Below are positions 35,290-48,225 of a stretch of DNA of 64,000 bases, one piece after another. The notes beneath the pieces are model-generated. The model searched no databases. It saw nothing but the letters and a program-made list of their open reading frames with translations, and had not been told where the DNA came from. Where the stretch lies: NCBI RefSeq assembly GCF_019393635.1, contig NC_057867.1, positions 68,761,492-68,825,491 of the forward strand, given 5' to 3'. Position 1 is the first letter of the stretch, and each line of letters starts with the position of its first letter. The DNA is from Dromiciops gliroides (taxonomy: Eukaryota > Chordata > Mammalia > Microbiotheria > Microbiotheriidae). The position numbers and the translations under genes are program-made.

Positions 35290-35559
35290 GAAAGAAAGAA
35301 CTGAGAAAGTGGAAGTTACGAGAATGACCCCCAAGGACAAATAATGACATTTACCTTCTGCCCTGGGAGGAGTGGGGCTTACTCTGGCAGAAGGGTGAAC
35401 GCATTGTCACATTAGTGGTTTTTGCCTGAAAGTTTTTCTTTGTTCACTGGTTGAAGTGTAGTGATGGTGTATATTCAGAAATGGTAAGTGAGAAAAGGAA
35501 AAGCAAAGGAAAGATTCTGGGGGAAGGGTTCATCTCTAATAGGTCATTTCTCATCCAAA

Positions 35560-35690
35560 TTCATGGAATAAACATTTCCCAAACACCAGTTAAAAGTGAG
35601 TGGCAGGGCTGGTTGGAAAGGAAGCTAAATCAGGTGATGCTCCTGCCTTCAGGGAGTTTACTGACTAACAGAGAAGATAAACCTGGGACC
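35560..35690 (-). repeat. L2 LINE 3' end (minus)
   Basis: 'gctcctgccttcagggagtt' region. Confidence 0.5.
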
Positions 35691-35967
35691 ACTGGCGAAT
35701 TGAATACAGATTAAAATTAATATGGTAAACAGGATTTGACAGGTTTGAGCTGGCAGAGAAGGGAGAAGGAGGAGAGAAATCAGCTCTTTCAATATGAATT
35801 AAAGAAACATTTACTGAAACCTGTTGTGTCTTAGACATCCCCCCACCCCACCCAGAATTTCAATAAAATGGGGTCCCTTCCTATAAGGACTCTGTAGAAT
35901 TCTGTGGCACAAAACCAAATACACACGTTTGATGCTCTAGGCATTCACGTGAATAAGAAACCACTCT

Positions 35968-36795
35968 GCTCTCAGCTGGGGGCGGAGGAAGGGGAAGATA
36001 GAGGAAGAGTAGTGAGCTGTCCAAAGATTCCCAGCAACCCACGTCAGGAGAGCTCTGAGCAAGCCGCCATAAAGCTGTGAATATCTCTGCAAATTGTGCT
36101 GTGAGTCACTCAAAATCTCTCTGACATTTAAATCCCAATAACTCAGTACTTTGTTCTTTGTCTTTTTATAAAGCATTCTCTCTTTAAACCATCTTATCAC
36201 TACTGACAGTTCAGAAAAGCTGAGGCTCCTACACTGAGCTTTGTAGACAGCAGGTGCTCAATGATGATTTGTTGAATGGAACTGAATAGGTGGGGAAATG
36301 GAGGAAAAGAGAGGTTCAAAGAATGATCCCAAATAAGCCCGTACTTGATAATGCAGGGGATTTGTTTTCCCTCACTGTAACCAGGGGTGGGATCATCATG
36401 AATTTGACCCAGGACAACCAAAATATGGAGGGCCCTGACCATCTTTTCTGCAGGATAGAAACAACTGAGCTTAGCATCCAGTGGGCAAGAATAATTCACT
36501 AAAACAGTGAAAGACTTGGGAACTCTGATCACCACAATGACCGACCCACCACAATTCCCAAGGACTCCTGATGAAACATGCTGCCTCCTCCTGATAGAGA
36601 GGTGCAGGGCTCTGAGGGCATATTGAGACATATTTTTTTGGACATGGCCAGTGAGGGGATTTCTTTTGCTTGACTACACATGTTTCTGACAGGGGTTTTG
36701 TTTTTCTTGCTTTCTCAATGTGTAGGAGGAAGATGAAAAGGGAGGTGGGAGAGAGAAGGCAGATCTTCTTTTGAAAATAAAATTTATTTAGAAAA
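35968..36795 (+). mobile_element. Chimeric retroposon copy 2
   Basis: Second copy of the unit at 13415-14155, ~3% different over the middle 430 bp. It keeps about 85 bp near the 3' end that copy 1 lacks ('ggttttgtttttcttgc' to 'gcagatcttc'). The 143-codon minus-strand frame (36200-36631) is open here too, with 8 amino-acid differences. Flanks are unrelated to those of copy 1. Confidence 0.65.
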
Positions 36796-36831
36796 AAATT
36801 CTGTAATTTGTGAAAACCAAAAGCTATTATA

Positions 36832-37015
36832 GAAGGAAGCAGCTAAATGGCATAGTGCAGGGAGTCTGGGACTTAGAGTCAGGAAGACTTGCTCACAAAC
36901 TGTGTGACTTGTGAGCAAAACATTTAACTTCTATGGGACTCAGTTTCCTTATCTGTAAAATGATGGAGTTGGACTCAATGGCTTCTTCCAACCAGAGTTC
37001 ATCCACATCACAGGT
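36832..37015 (+). repeat. MIR-like SINE
   Basis: 'gcagctaaatggcatagtgc' to 'cttatctgtaaaatgatgga'. Confidence 0.65.
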
Positions 37016-38544
37016 GAGCTTTTCTATAAACTCATCCCACCTTGATCCACCACTCCCATGGAGGCCTCCTCAGCAGTAGACTCGGGGTGTCCCAGTCTTT
37101 CCTTCTTTCCCAGAAGAGCAATGATCCCAACAGAACTATAATTAGCATTTTTGCACCCAGAGAAAGCAGTATGAAAGATGCCCTCAAATCAACTTAAGAC
37201 AAATCCAGTTGTAGGAAGGGGAGAGACAGACACTCTGGGACACCACAACTGGAATATTACTCCTATTGACAGAGACCTTGGAAAATATGGAGCCTTTCTA
37301 TCATAAAGAGCTACACTTGAGGTGTAGCAGACAAGGAAGGACTTATGGTAGTTTCCTATTTTAGTTCATTCTTTCTAACTAGAGCCTTAGCTCAGTTGTT
37401 TCTAGCTGCTTAAGAAATCTAAGTGCTGTCAAACTTTTAAATTTTTATGTCATTACAGTCACACTGGCCTAGTTAAAAAAATCTATGGCCTAAGGGTCCC
37501 TCCCCCAAATTCAGTGGCCCCAGATACCCAAATTACACCCTCTCCCCTATCTCTCTGGTCTAACAGCAGCAGCAAAAGAAACACCTCAAACATAGCTCCT
37601 TCCTTTGGTGGGGGGGGAGCAGGAGGAGAGAAACAAAGTTCTTTCTTGCTCACTCTAAAGCACCAGGAAAAGGAGGAAAAAAAAGGAATCCTCATTTTCT
37701 TCCCATTTCCCACCTCCCTAGTCATCCTTGTTCATCCATTGAGGTTTCACTAGCTTGGGTTTGCTCCTTTATCACCCAATGGCCTGGAAAAGAAAATGGC
37801 AAACCACTGCAGTGTCTTTACCAAGAAAACACCAAATGGGGTCAGGAAGACTGACTGAAATAACTCAACACCAACACCCAATGGCCAAGCCATGGCATGT
37901 TAGGAAGAGTGGACAATAGGTCAGGTACAGATTGGACTAGACAGCTACTCAAGTCCCTCTCAATCTTGACATTCTGTACCTTATCAAAGAGTTTTTTCAA
38001 GGTCTCACAGCTAATTAGTGGCAGGACCAGAGTTGTAAGGTAGATTCTCTAACTCTTAAAGCTAAGTTAAAATTGAATCCCAAGTAAACTTTTGACTACA
38101 CCATAGACCATACTTACCAGCTTGCTAAAGTGCCTTCAGTTCTTTTCAAGTCAAGATCACAATCTACTACACTGAATTTTAAGCTTTTTACAATTGGGCC
38201 ATGAGTTCTGAAGTGACTCTGTGCCTTCACTATGTTAAGTGATTAGTAGACATCAATGTAAAGACTTGCACCTGGATCCCTAGGGGACAGAAGCTATTTC
38301 TATATGGGATAGTAGATGCTTCTTCCTCCAGTGACACTGTTTTTATTAAATGCTTTTGCTATTGGGGGAAAAAAGAGTGAGCGACAGGAAGGTTCATTCA
38401 AATCAGAGAATATTCAAAATGAACCCCACCCCTCCACCCCAAGCTCTAGGACACTTAAGGCTTTAAAAGCAGTTTTAAAACAAAGTTTTTCTTGTGGATC
38501 ATTTTTGATTATCCTGTTGGAAAGGGGAACTACCATTCCTTAAG
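37016..38544. other. Unassigned DNA apart from one RTE tail
   Basis: No gene or further repeat recognised. Confidence 0.5.
37780..37880 (+). repeat. RTE-tailed SINE fragment (tail only)
   Basis: 'gaaaatggcaaaccactgca' then 'ccaaatggggtcaggaagac', the RTE 3' end. Confidence 0.75.
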
Positions 38545-39370
38545 TGGCCACAGTGTGCAGAGTGTGGTGCTAGATACAAGAAATCAGCAAGTCAAGGCCC
38601 CTGTCCTTGTAGAGCCAACAGACTCATGGGGTGATGGCCTAGGAAGACTATTACACATATGTAAATAATAACAAACTCACACTTGACAAGGATATAAGAT
38701 CCATGCAAATATTGAATTTTGCTGGGTCCAAGGAAGGAACGATCAGGATTTCCAAGTGAGGGGATGAGGGAAGGCTTCAGGGAAGAGGTAGCATATGAGC
38801 TGGATCTTGACAGCTAATATGAAGTATACATTCTAGGCTTAGGGAGCAGCACCAGATGAGCCATAGACAGAGTTAGCATGCAATGAGTTGATTAGTTTGA
38901 CATAAGTGTAGAACATGTAGGGGAGGAGCATTAGACAATAAGGCCAGATAGGTAGGGAGCCCTGAATGCCAAGGTAAAGAAATACTCTATCGGGGCAGCT
39001 AGGTGGTGCAGTGGATAGAACACCAGCCCTGGAGTCAGGAGGACCTGAGTTCAAATCCAGCCTCAGACACTTGACACTTACTAGCTGTGTGACCCTGGGC
39101 AAGTCACTTAACCTCAATTGCCTCAAACCAAAAAAACAAACAAAGAAATACTCTATCCTCTAGGCAATGGGGAACTTTAAAGGTTTTTCTTCAGGAGAGG
39201 GATGCCATCAGAGTGGTGTTTTGGAGATAATCTGGTAGGAAGCACTAGAGACAGAGGGAGACCAGAGGTGGGAAGACTGCCTAGGAGGCTAGGTACTTTA
39301 AGAAATGTTAATGTGACTATTGCAATGATCCACACGGGTGACAATTATGAGTCATAGAAGCTTTTGTTCT
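38545..39370 (-). repeat. L2 LINE (minus) with SINE insertion
   Basis: 'aggcttcagggaagaggtag', 'gaggggatgccatcag'-like and 'ctattgcaatgatccacacg' read as the reverse of the L2 3' half; split at 38992. Confidence 0.7.
38992..39143 (+). mobile_element. tRNA-type SINE inside L2
   Basis: Duplication AAAGAAATACTCTAT on both sides. Confidence 0.9.
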
Positions 39371-39415
39371 CACTAGAGAAAGACGTAAGTAGAGGTAGAA
39401 GTTTATCACCCACAC

Positions 39416-39602
39416 CAGAGATGTCAAACCCAAAAAGAAATGGGCCAACAATCTGCGCAAATCAGATCCTTACTGCCACGTAGTGACAGTTTAAAATTTT
39501 ATTTTTATTTATTTTATTAGATATTTTCCAATTACATTTTAATCTGGTTCTTGATGCTCTAGGGAATGTTGTAGGCCCCATACTGTTTAGCCCCTCTGAC
39601 CT
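39416..39602 (-). repeat. MITE-like element, family B (inverse)
   Basis: 'gagatgtcaaacccaaaaag' ... 'ttccaattacattttaatct', the reverse complement of the family B centre. Confidence 0.6.
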
Positions 39603-39744
39603 AGACAGAACATCCTACCAACTGAAAGTCAACCAGTAGAGAAGTTATTTCTTAAGTGTTAACAAGCATCCTCCTTTAAAAGGCAAGGTTGGAGGGAAGG
39701 GGAGCTTAACATACTAAGGTGCCAGACATTTTTCATCAGGGCTT

Positions 39745-39940
39745 CTTAACATTATGGTCCATTATTTTGTTTTGAAAATATTTTGATAACTATAGTTGAA
39801 TAGAAGTGATTTTCCTCATAATCCTGTCTTGTTTTATGCATTTAAAAACATGATTCTGAGAAAGGGACCTGTGGCTTTATCATACTGCCAAAGGGGTCAT
39901 GACACCCCATACATAAAAGCTTTTTACCTTAGAGAGAATT
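39745..39940 (-). repeat. MITE-like element, family A
   Basis: 'gggcttcttaacattatggt' ... 'gataactatagttgaat' ... 'aaaggggtcatgacacc'. Confidence 0.55.
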
Positions 39941-40127
39941 AACCAGATGCTTTCTCCTAAATAAGCTATTCCCACTGAAGAAATGGGCATTGGAAGGGGA
40001 GGATGGTATCTGAAGGCAATTTTAGAGGGTCTCCGTGGGGAAAAGCACTAGATTGCTAAAGGACAGAAAGAGCAATGGGTTTGGGTAAGTGGTTGGGTGA
40101 AGGAAAGATACACAGAAAGGGATTGTC

Positions 40128-40300
40128 TTGTTTTGTTTGGGTTTTTTGTTTGTTTGTTTTTTGCAGGGCAATGAGGGTTAAGTGACTTGCCCAGGGTCAC
40201 ACAGCTAGTAAGTGTCAAGTGTCTGAGGCCACATTGGAACTCAGGTCCTCCTGAATCCAGGGCCAGTGCTTTATCCATTGTGCCACCTAGTTGCCCCCAT
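40128..40300 (-). mobile_element. tRNA-type SINE (minus)
   Basis: Duplication AGAAAGGGATTGTC at both ends; T/G-rich tail at the left. Confidence 0.9.
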
Positions 40301-40599
40301 AGAAAGGGATTGTCAGAAGAGCCCAATGCCAAGTCTCACCAACTTTATAGTTTTGCCAGTGGACACACCCTCTTAACACTCACGTCTTTCTGCAACATGC
40401 TGTAGTCAAATCTTGAGTACTTGGGCACGAGTTATCAACTAGTTTGTGAATAATCTGGGCCTCCTCAAAACAGGTCACTTGTAATTCATCAGCAGCTGTG
40501 ATTTAAAAAAAAAGAATCAATGGGTTGATGTTTGTTTACACAAGTGCCTGGAATTCACTCTCTCCTTCACCTTCTCTTGGTAAAAGGTAGGAAAAATAA

Positions 40600-40830
40600 G
40601 CCCTCCCAAATGAGTCCTCTCCTGATCCTCTCAGTCACAAACATTCTCTCCCATTTGAAATTATGTTGCTGGCAATTTGTATATACTTTTTATTTGCTTT
40701 CTCAAGTCCTCATTGTATCCACCCTAGAAAATGGAAGTTCTTTGAAGGCAGGAACAGTTTCATTTTTGTCTTTGAAGTCTCCCTACATAGTAACAGAGGC
40801 TGATACATAGAAGGAGCTCAGTAAATGTTT
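40600..40830 (+). repeat. L2 LINE 3' end
   Basis: 'tttgaaggcaggaacagttt' to 'gagctcagtaaatgtttgtt'. Confidence 0.7.
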
Positions 40831-40845
40831 GTTCACTTCAATCTA

Positions 40846-41330
40846 ATAAGCATTTATTAAGTACCTACTATGTGCCAGCCACTGGGGCTACACAAATGAA
40901 ACAATCCCTGCCTTCAATGAGCTCACCTCCTATCAGGAGAACAGGACAGGTAAAAAATAGATTCATCCAAAGACATTTCAGGGCAGGAGGAAAGCACTAA
41001 CAAGCTGGGGGTAGGTTAGGGGTTCAGGAAACAAGTCCTAAGGAAATAGCACTTGAGGTGAGCATTGTGTAGTCAAGCTGTCGATTCCAAGAGGCAGAGA
41101 TGAGGAGAAATCATTTCTGGTGTGGAAGATGGATCATGCAAAGGCGGGACATGTGATGTCACAGAGAGGAAAGAGCAAGGAGATGAGCCTGGTTGGAATA
41201 CAGAGTGCACTTTGGAGGGCAAGTACTGCAAAAGCACTCTGGAAATATAGACTGGGGTTAGATGGAGGAGGATTTTCAATGCCATGCTGTTGAATTGAAT
41301 TGAACAGACCAAAATGAGGGTTTTGGATTA
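40846..41330 (-). repeat. L2 LINE (minus)
   Basis: 'aagcatttattaagtaccta' onward; head-to-head with the plus copy just before it. Confidence 0.7.
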
Positions 41331-42089
41331 GCTGTGATTTAAATTATCTGGGCTCTCTTTCCCCTAAGGCCATGGCTAAATTCAAAGTTGGCTGTACTTT
41401 GCAAATCACTTTCCTTTCAGTTTAAGTGAAAATAAACCAGGGAAACAAGGTAAAATATAATTAGAAAAAGAATCGAGGAGATGAGTGTTAAAGCTAGAGA
41501 TTCATGAATCATTGAGTTTGGTCTCAGGCAAGCCATGCAAAATAATCAATATCACAGTGAGCTTAAGGGATGATAAAAAAGATGACCCTGGACTATTACA
41601 GCCATTACTGAAGCCATCAGGAGAAATACAGTCTCGACACAAAACACAGCTGGGGTTTTTCCATCCTGTTCTGACTGCCTAATTCAAAGTCTTATATTTA
41701 CCATAGCAACATGAGCTGCTAACACTGATAAATTCATTTTAATTATGGGAAGGTGCCTACTTGGAAACTTTGTCCACTCTTTTGCAGAATTACAGAAGGT
41801 CAGAGCTGGAAGGGACCTGGATGTTCAACTAATCTAATCCCCTTTGTTTACAGAGGAAGACATTGAGGCCCAGAGAGGGCTGATGACCTCCCAACATCAC
41901 ATGACAAGTTAGGTGCAGAGTGGGGACTGGATCCTAGGTCCCTCGGCTCTGAGTCTCTAATAAAGCACATTTTTAATGGTAAATTACCACCAGCATTCCT
42001 TTTTTTGTTACGCAGTTAGTAATAGCCTGTAGTTTAGACTAGAATGTCATCTCTCCTCCCACAGTTGCCACCTCAGTGCTGGCCCCCCC

Positions 42090-42195
42090 ATCCCCTGTCA
42101 CCTGGACACCTTGAAACAGCTGATCTCCCTGCCTCATCTCCCCACTCCAATCCACCCTCCACCCAGCGGCCAAAGTGATCTTCCTAAAGCAGGGG
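42090..42195 (+). repeat. L2 LINE fragment
   Basis: 'tgatctccctgcctcatctc' to 'gccaaagtgatcttcctaaa'. Confidence 0.6.
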
Positions 42196-42196
42196 G

Positions 42197-42460
<264 letters not shown>

Positions 42461-42474
42461 TCTGTTTAAAGCAT

Positions 42475-43185
42475 AGCTCTGACCATATCACACCCCTGCT
42501 GAAGAAGCTTCTGTGGCTCCCTACTGCCCCTAGGTATCAGATTCTGGCATTTAAAGTCATTCATAATGTGATCCAAACCTACCTTTCTAGAATGATGTCA
42601 CATCAGGGTCAGCTTCAGTAGTTAGGAGGACATGAGTTCAAATCTGACCTCAGACACTAGTTGTGTGGCACTGGGCACGTCACTTCACCCCATTTGCCTC
42701 AAAAAAAAAATAGAATAATTTCACATCACTGTCCTGCATACTCCATTCAGGCCAAAATAGTCCATACACTATATTCATCATGTGGCTTCTGCTCACATAG
42801 ACCCTCATGTTTGGAGCGCTCCAAGCTCCATTCAAAGGCTCAAGGCCTTTCCTAACTTTCTAATTAATTTTTCTACCTCCATAATTTTGGGGATTGATTT
42901 TACACATGTGTATTTTGCATAATTTTGGATTTATTTGTGTAAAGGTTCTATTCTTCAAATATAGACCTTGTATGTACAACCCTTGAATGTTTTCTCTTCT
43001 GTTAGAATGTAAGCTCCTTGAGGACAAGAACTGTTCTTGCCTTTTTTTGTATCCCCAGTCTTAACACAGTGCCTGGTACAGATTGACAGACTCTTTGACT
43101 CTTTGAGGATAGGACCTGTTTTATTTTGTCCTTGTAACCCCAGCTGCTGGCATAGTAACTGACACAAAGTAGACATTTAGTAAAT
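42475..43185 (+). repeat. L2 LINE 3' part with SINE insertion
   Basis: 'ctctgaccatatcacacccc' through 'taagctccttgaggacaaga' and the tail 'acatttagtaaatgcttgta'. Split by the SINE at 42601. Confidence 0.8.
42601..42712 (+). mobile_element. tRNA-type SINE, partial, inside L2
   Basis: 'catgagttcaaatctgacct' to 'catttgcctc' plus A tail; flanks AGAATRATKTCACATCA. Confidence 0.8.
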
Positions 43186-43317
43186 GCTTGTAGAATAATA
43201 AATTGGGAACGACCCCAAATATGGGTCCAATAGCAGTGGGCAGCATCAACAGTTGAAATGGTTTAGCAATTATTGGAACTGCTCAACTTCTTATCGCCTT
43301 CCCTCCAATATTAATAA

Positions 43318-43790
43318 TAACTAACATTTATATATACTTATTATGTGCCACACACTGTGCTAAGAACCTTATAATTATTATATATGTTTTGATCCTCACA
43401 ATGACCCTGGTAGGGAGGTGCTATTACTATTATTCCCATTTTAAAGATGAGGAAACTGACCCAAGCAAATATTAAGTGACTTGGCCAGGGTCCCACAGCT
43501 AGTAAGTATTTAAGGCCACATTTGAACTCAGTTCTTCCTCACTCCAGGCTGGGTAGTCTACCTACTGTGCCAACCTAGCTGCCCTCCCCCCCACCTCCCA
43601 TTCCTGCAGTGGAAAGAATGTTGAACCTGGAGATACAACTTAAATTCTAATCCTGGCTCTGCTAACTTTACTAGTCTAATGTCCTTGGGCAAGTCACTGA
43701 ACTATCCTAGGCTTTAGTGCCTTTGTAAAATTAGGGGGTTTGGACTAGAGGATTTCTAAGATCCCTTCCAGTTCTAAAGCTTGTGAGAAT
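43318..43790. repeat. Two MIR/SINE copies, minus then plus
   Basis: 43318-43585 is minus ('tgtgccacacactgtgctaa' to 'caacctagctgccc'). 43606-43790 is plus ('gtccttgggcaagtcactga'). Confidence 0.65.
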
Positions 43791-44457
43791 CCTATGAAAG
43801 TTGCTTTTTCTCTTTGGGCCTCAGTTTCCTTATGTATGAAATGAAAGGTTTTGACTAGATCACCAAGGTACCATCCAGTCCAACCTTCCAAGTTTTCTTT
43901 ATTTGGGGTCAGATCCTGTCTTTTCATATTCATGGGAAACAACTGGGAGAGGATGAGGACAAAATGAAAATTCTCACTTAACTGCTATGGATTTTGGAAA
44001 AGCTGGGAATGGAGGGGGAGCAACAAGGAAGGAGACATCCATTTTCAGTCTCAGGGGCTCATGGGACTCTGGATCAGCTATGGTCTCAGTAGCCAAGGAG
44101 AGCGCCACAAGGCATTGACAAGAAATTGAGATAAAAAATTATTTGCAATCTATACTTCTAAGTGATTGTATCTCAATCCATTAAAGGATACATTATTTTC
44201 ATCAGCATGGGTACACACCAACACACATCACAGTTCCTTTAGAAGTCAGAGCTGCCCCCCACCCCAATTCATTACCTATTTTTTGGTGATAAGCCTCTCC
44301 ATACTTAGCAGACATGGATATATTATAGGATCTGTCCCAGTTTTCAAAGGACTAGGGTCACCTCCTTTCCAGTGATGAAGAGAACCTGCTCTAAATACTC
44401 GTCAGGTTTAGTCAATATTTATACAACAGACTGATAAAACTGAAAACTCTTTTCTTG

Positions 44458-44459
<2 letters not shown>

Positions 44460-44540
<81 letters not shown>
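44460..44540. repeat. (TA)n microsatellite
   Basis: 40 perfect units, the longest TA tract in the window. Confidence 0.95.
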
Positions 44541-44542
<2 letters not shown>

Positions 44543-44559
44543 ATAGAAGGGAACAGTGA

Positions 44560-44970
44560 TATAGAGTGTCAAACAGCAGCTGGCAACACTGCCCAGTGCC
44601 TGGTGCAGCCTGAACCAGATTAAAATGTAATTGGGAAATATTTAACAAAATCAATAACAATACAATAAAACATAGATAATATTAAGAGAGCCAAGAACAG
44701 GTTCGGTATAGTCACTAAATTTGTAGGGCTTTTTCATAAGTTATGTGGTAAACAACCTGTGTGATTCTGGTTTTATATTGTTTGCCTTTGTATATTTTGT
44801 AGTATCTTTTAAATTTGTCCATACCACACTGTAAATATAGAAGTTAAGCACCTCATTGATGCCCTTTGAACTTTGTAAAATAAAAAAGTCAATATGGGGC
44901 CCACAAGGATCCTTAGGTATGGATATGTGGCTCCTTTTCTGTTTGAGTTTGACATCACTGGTATAGAGAA
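44560..44970 (+). repeat. MITE-like element, family B with internal insertion
   Basis: 'gagtgtcaaacagcagctgg' ... 'ttgggaaatatttaacaaaa' ... 'gagtttgacatcactggtat'. Longer than the other copies by ~200 bp of A/T-rich DNA. Confidence 0.6.
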
Positions 44971-45047
44971 TACAAAAAAAAAAAACCCCAAACTAATAAC
45001 CACTTGTGTTATGGGACTTAGAAGTGAAAAGGATTTCAGATACCCTC

Positions 45048-45195
45048 TACCGGGGGTTCTTAACCTGAGATCCAGGAATTTGTATTTTAATCTTTTTGTA
45101 TTTAAAATTTTGATAAGTGTCTTTTAATTTAATTGGTTTCTTTCTAACCCTTTGTATTTTATTGTATGCATTTAAGAAGGTGATTTTTTACCTGA
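45048..45195 (-). repeat. MITE-like element, family A, partial
   Basis: 'gggggttcttaacctgagat' followed by the A/T-rich centre. Confidence 0.55.
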
Positions 45196-45329
45196 CAGTC
45201 CTGTGACCAGCATGTGGGCTGAAATTCCCATGATAATCGGTTTGGGAGATGTTGGAAATGCTTTGAGAAATAAGTACAGATGGTTACCTGGCAACCACCG
45301 GCTGCCAAGCAATTTACCAGCAGTCCCTA

Positions 45330-46170
45330 GCAATTCTTGCTTGATAATCTCATTGGTTCCCATGGGTTCAATTTTCATCTCTATAAAGATGATTCCAAAA
45401 TCTACATATCCAGCCCTAATCTCTCTCCTGAGTTCTAGTCCCGTGTCACTAATTACCTCTTGGACATCTCCAAGTGGACATTCCAGGTACATCTCAAATT
45501 CGACATGACCAAAATAAAACTCATTTTCTTTTCCCCAAAACCTTCCCCCCTCCCCCCCCCACTCCTCTCCATTACAAACCTCCTTGTTACTGCACCTCCC
45601 ACTCAGACTCACCACCTTAGCATCATCCTTGATTCCTCACTTTACCTTCCCCACATTTCAAGTCTATTGCCAATCTTGTGCACAGCTGCCCCCTTAGTTC
45701 AGGCCCTTATCATCTCTTGCCTGGACTATTACAATAGCCTCTTAAGCCATAGCGATTTTTCTTTAACTCTGTTCTCGCCATTTTATCTCCTACTCAGCAA
45801 ACTCCAGCGGCTCCTTCTTATTTCCAGGATTCCCTCATAACCTTCATTCTTCTTCTACTCGACTCTCCTCCTCCACACTCTGTGATCCCGATTCATTGGC
45901 TCCATCACCCTTCCTCAGTCCCTTAGCACTAAGAGTCAGTCTCCTGTGCCCAGAAATCTCTCCAATCCTGCTTTCCTGGACTCCCCATCAGCACCCCACC
46001 TCCTGCTAGTGACTTCATCTCTCAGATTACTTTTCATCTACTAGGTGTAGGTTTTATGTATATGCAGTAATTTACATGTTGTTTCTCCAATCAGAATACT
46101 CAGCTCTTAGCATAGGGCCTGGCACATAGTAAAATGCTTATTAACTGCTCGTTGACTGATTGTTGGGCTG
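45330..46170 (+). repeat. L2 LINE 3' half
   Basis: 'tcttggacatctccaagtgg', 'gcctggactattacaatagc' and 'tagggcctggcacatagtaa' are successive L2 segments. The 126-codon open stretch at 45460-45840 is a chance frame. Confidence 0.8.
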
Positions 46171-46445
46171 GAAAGGGGACAGGGTGGGGGGCATGAGGAT
46201 AGAGGGAAGTACCCAAGTCCTAGATTATGAGATCTGGAAGAGGCCTTAGAAATCTTAGTCTAATCCCCCTCATGTTACAGAGGAGTAAGTTGAGGCACTG
46301 ACAGCATCTATACTCTGAAAGAGCTGATCATCTTTCAAATACCTACACCCTTGAAACAATACTTAATAATCTGAGATGGCAGTGCCCGAGAGGGCCAAAA
46401 CCAGGGCTGACTGGGGGATGGGGGGTGGGGATGAGTGGTACTTTT

Positions 46446-46591
46446 TTTTTTTTTTAGTGAGGCAATTGGGGTTAAGTGACTTGCCCAAGGTCACATAGCT
46501 AGTAAGTGTTAAGTGTCTGAGGCCGGATTTGAACTCAGGTACTCCTGACTCCAGGGCCGGTGCTCTATCCACTGTGCCATCTAGCTGCCCC
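46446..46591 (-). mobile_element. tRNA-type SINE (minus)
   Basis: Duplication AGTGGTACTTTT; T-rich tail at the left. Confidence 0.9.
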
Positions 46592-46799
46592 AGTGGTACT
46601 TTTTAATATGACTTTTCATGAATGCACAAATTTTAATGCCAGAAATCTCCCTTCTCACAATCCAGGGAGATGTCTTCTGTGATATGTCCAGTCCCTTGAT
46701 GAATCAAAATAACAGGTGACTTAAGAACAACGGCATGATGCATGATAAGGGGGGTGCAGCACATGACCTGATGGATCCGTGATGACTCAAATGTGAAAC

Positions 46800-47165
46800 T
46801 TGGGATAAAAAGGCATCAACTAGGAAAAATATGTTTTCACTACTTGGCATATTCCCAGGAAGAAAAGAACGAAAAAGAAAAGCCCAGTAGGTATCAAAAG
46901 TTTTGCAGTGGTCCAAACCTGGAAATTAAGGGGGTGCCCATCAGTTGGAGAAAGGCTAAACAAATTGTGCTATAGTAATGTAATGGACTACTCTTGCACC
47001 CTAAGAAAAGACAAATTTGAAGAATTCAGGGGTGGATGGGAAAGATGGGTAGGAATTGATGCAGAATGAAGAAAACAGAATGAGAACAATATCCACAGTG
47101 ACTTGCATACTATAAATGAAAACACATCTGCACAAAGCAACTGAACTGAAATTAATTGCAATGAA
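46800..47165 (+). mobile_element. L1 LINE ORF2 3' fragment
   Basis: 'gggggtgcccatcagttgga' and 'atgcagaatgaagaaaacag' match the L1 ORF2 end. No open frame of note. Confidence 0.7.
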
Positions 47166-48130
47166 TACTTGACTCCCTACTCTCGGGCCATTGCTTACAA
47201 AGCTCTGCCAACCACCTTGCCATCCACAGCAGAGATTTGGCCCTTTCATCTCTTATACTTCTGCAGTCCTGATAGTCGACTTCCTTTCTTAGATTCAGTA
47301 AATCTCCAGTCATGCTTCATTTAACTTTCTCTTCACCAGCTATCAGCTCCTCCAAGATTCACCCAACTGCCTCATCACTATGAGAGTACTCTCCTCCCCA
47401 CCCCATCCTTTAGTTCTGGAACCAAGTGCCATGATCAAACCACCTCTGACATTGTTCCTTGATACGATGTGTCAGTCTACTCCCCTATGGCCCTCCTCAG
47501 TAATCCTGTGTTAGAGGGGTGTTTCCTACCCCCCCAACCCCAATTAATATAATATGATATGATAAAATGTTCTAAGCCCTGATACTTTTATAAAAAGAAA
47601 GCCTTTTTGATTGAGTTACAGAATCAATCAGATGTATAACTAGTTATGAATAATTCCTAGACATTTCTATTGAATCAAACAATCAAACTTGTATAAGATA
47701 GGTGTGAGGAATGAAGTACTTCTAGCCACTGGATGAAATCAGATAATAAAATGTATTGGGTTCAATTGAAAGAATTAGACATTCCCAAGGGCCTATTCTA
47801 GCAAAAGATTATTCCATCAACTGCTTTGGGAGTCAAACTCCAGGAGTCCTTTGAGAAGGTAGACCCCTTGTCTACCAGGGAGCAGTAAGGTAGAGCAGGA
47901 GGAGGGAGGCAGAGGGGGTGTCACACTGTCCCTTTGACCCCATTTACCAGCCTCAGAAATCTCAACCCTCAGAGCTCAGCCAAAAGTTTCTGCCTTAAAG
48001 GGGACCTTCATGAGGATTCCACAAAGGGGGAAAAGGGCTTTTGTTGAACCAGGAGCTTTGAGTTAGCCCTTTACCAAAGATACTTTCTAAGCTTGAACCC
48101 CTTTCCCTTGAACTCAGGGTGGCCCCGGTA
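47166..48130. other. Unassigned DNA
   Basis: No gene recognised; L2-like words near 47270-47520. Confidence 0.45.
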
Positions 48131-48225
48131 AATAAATAAATGAATAAATAAATAGATAGATAGATAGATAGATAAATAGATAAATTAATAGATAAATAAA
48201 TAAACAAATAAATAAATAAATGAGT
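48131..48225. repeat. (AAAT)n/(GATA)n microsatellite
   Basis: Imperfect aaat units around a perfect gata core. Confidence 0.9.

Noticed and set aside
45460-45840. 126-codon open frame
   Set aside because: Within an L2 LINE and not in its coding frame.
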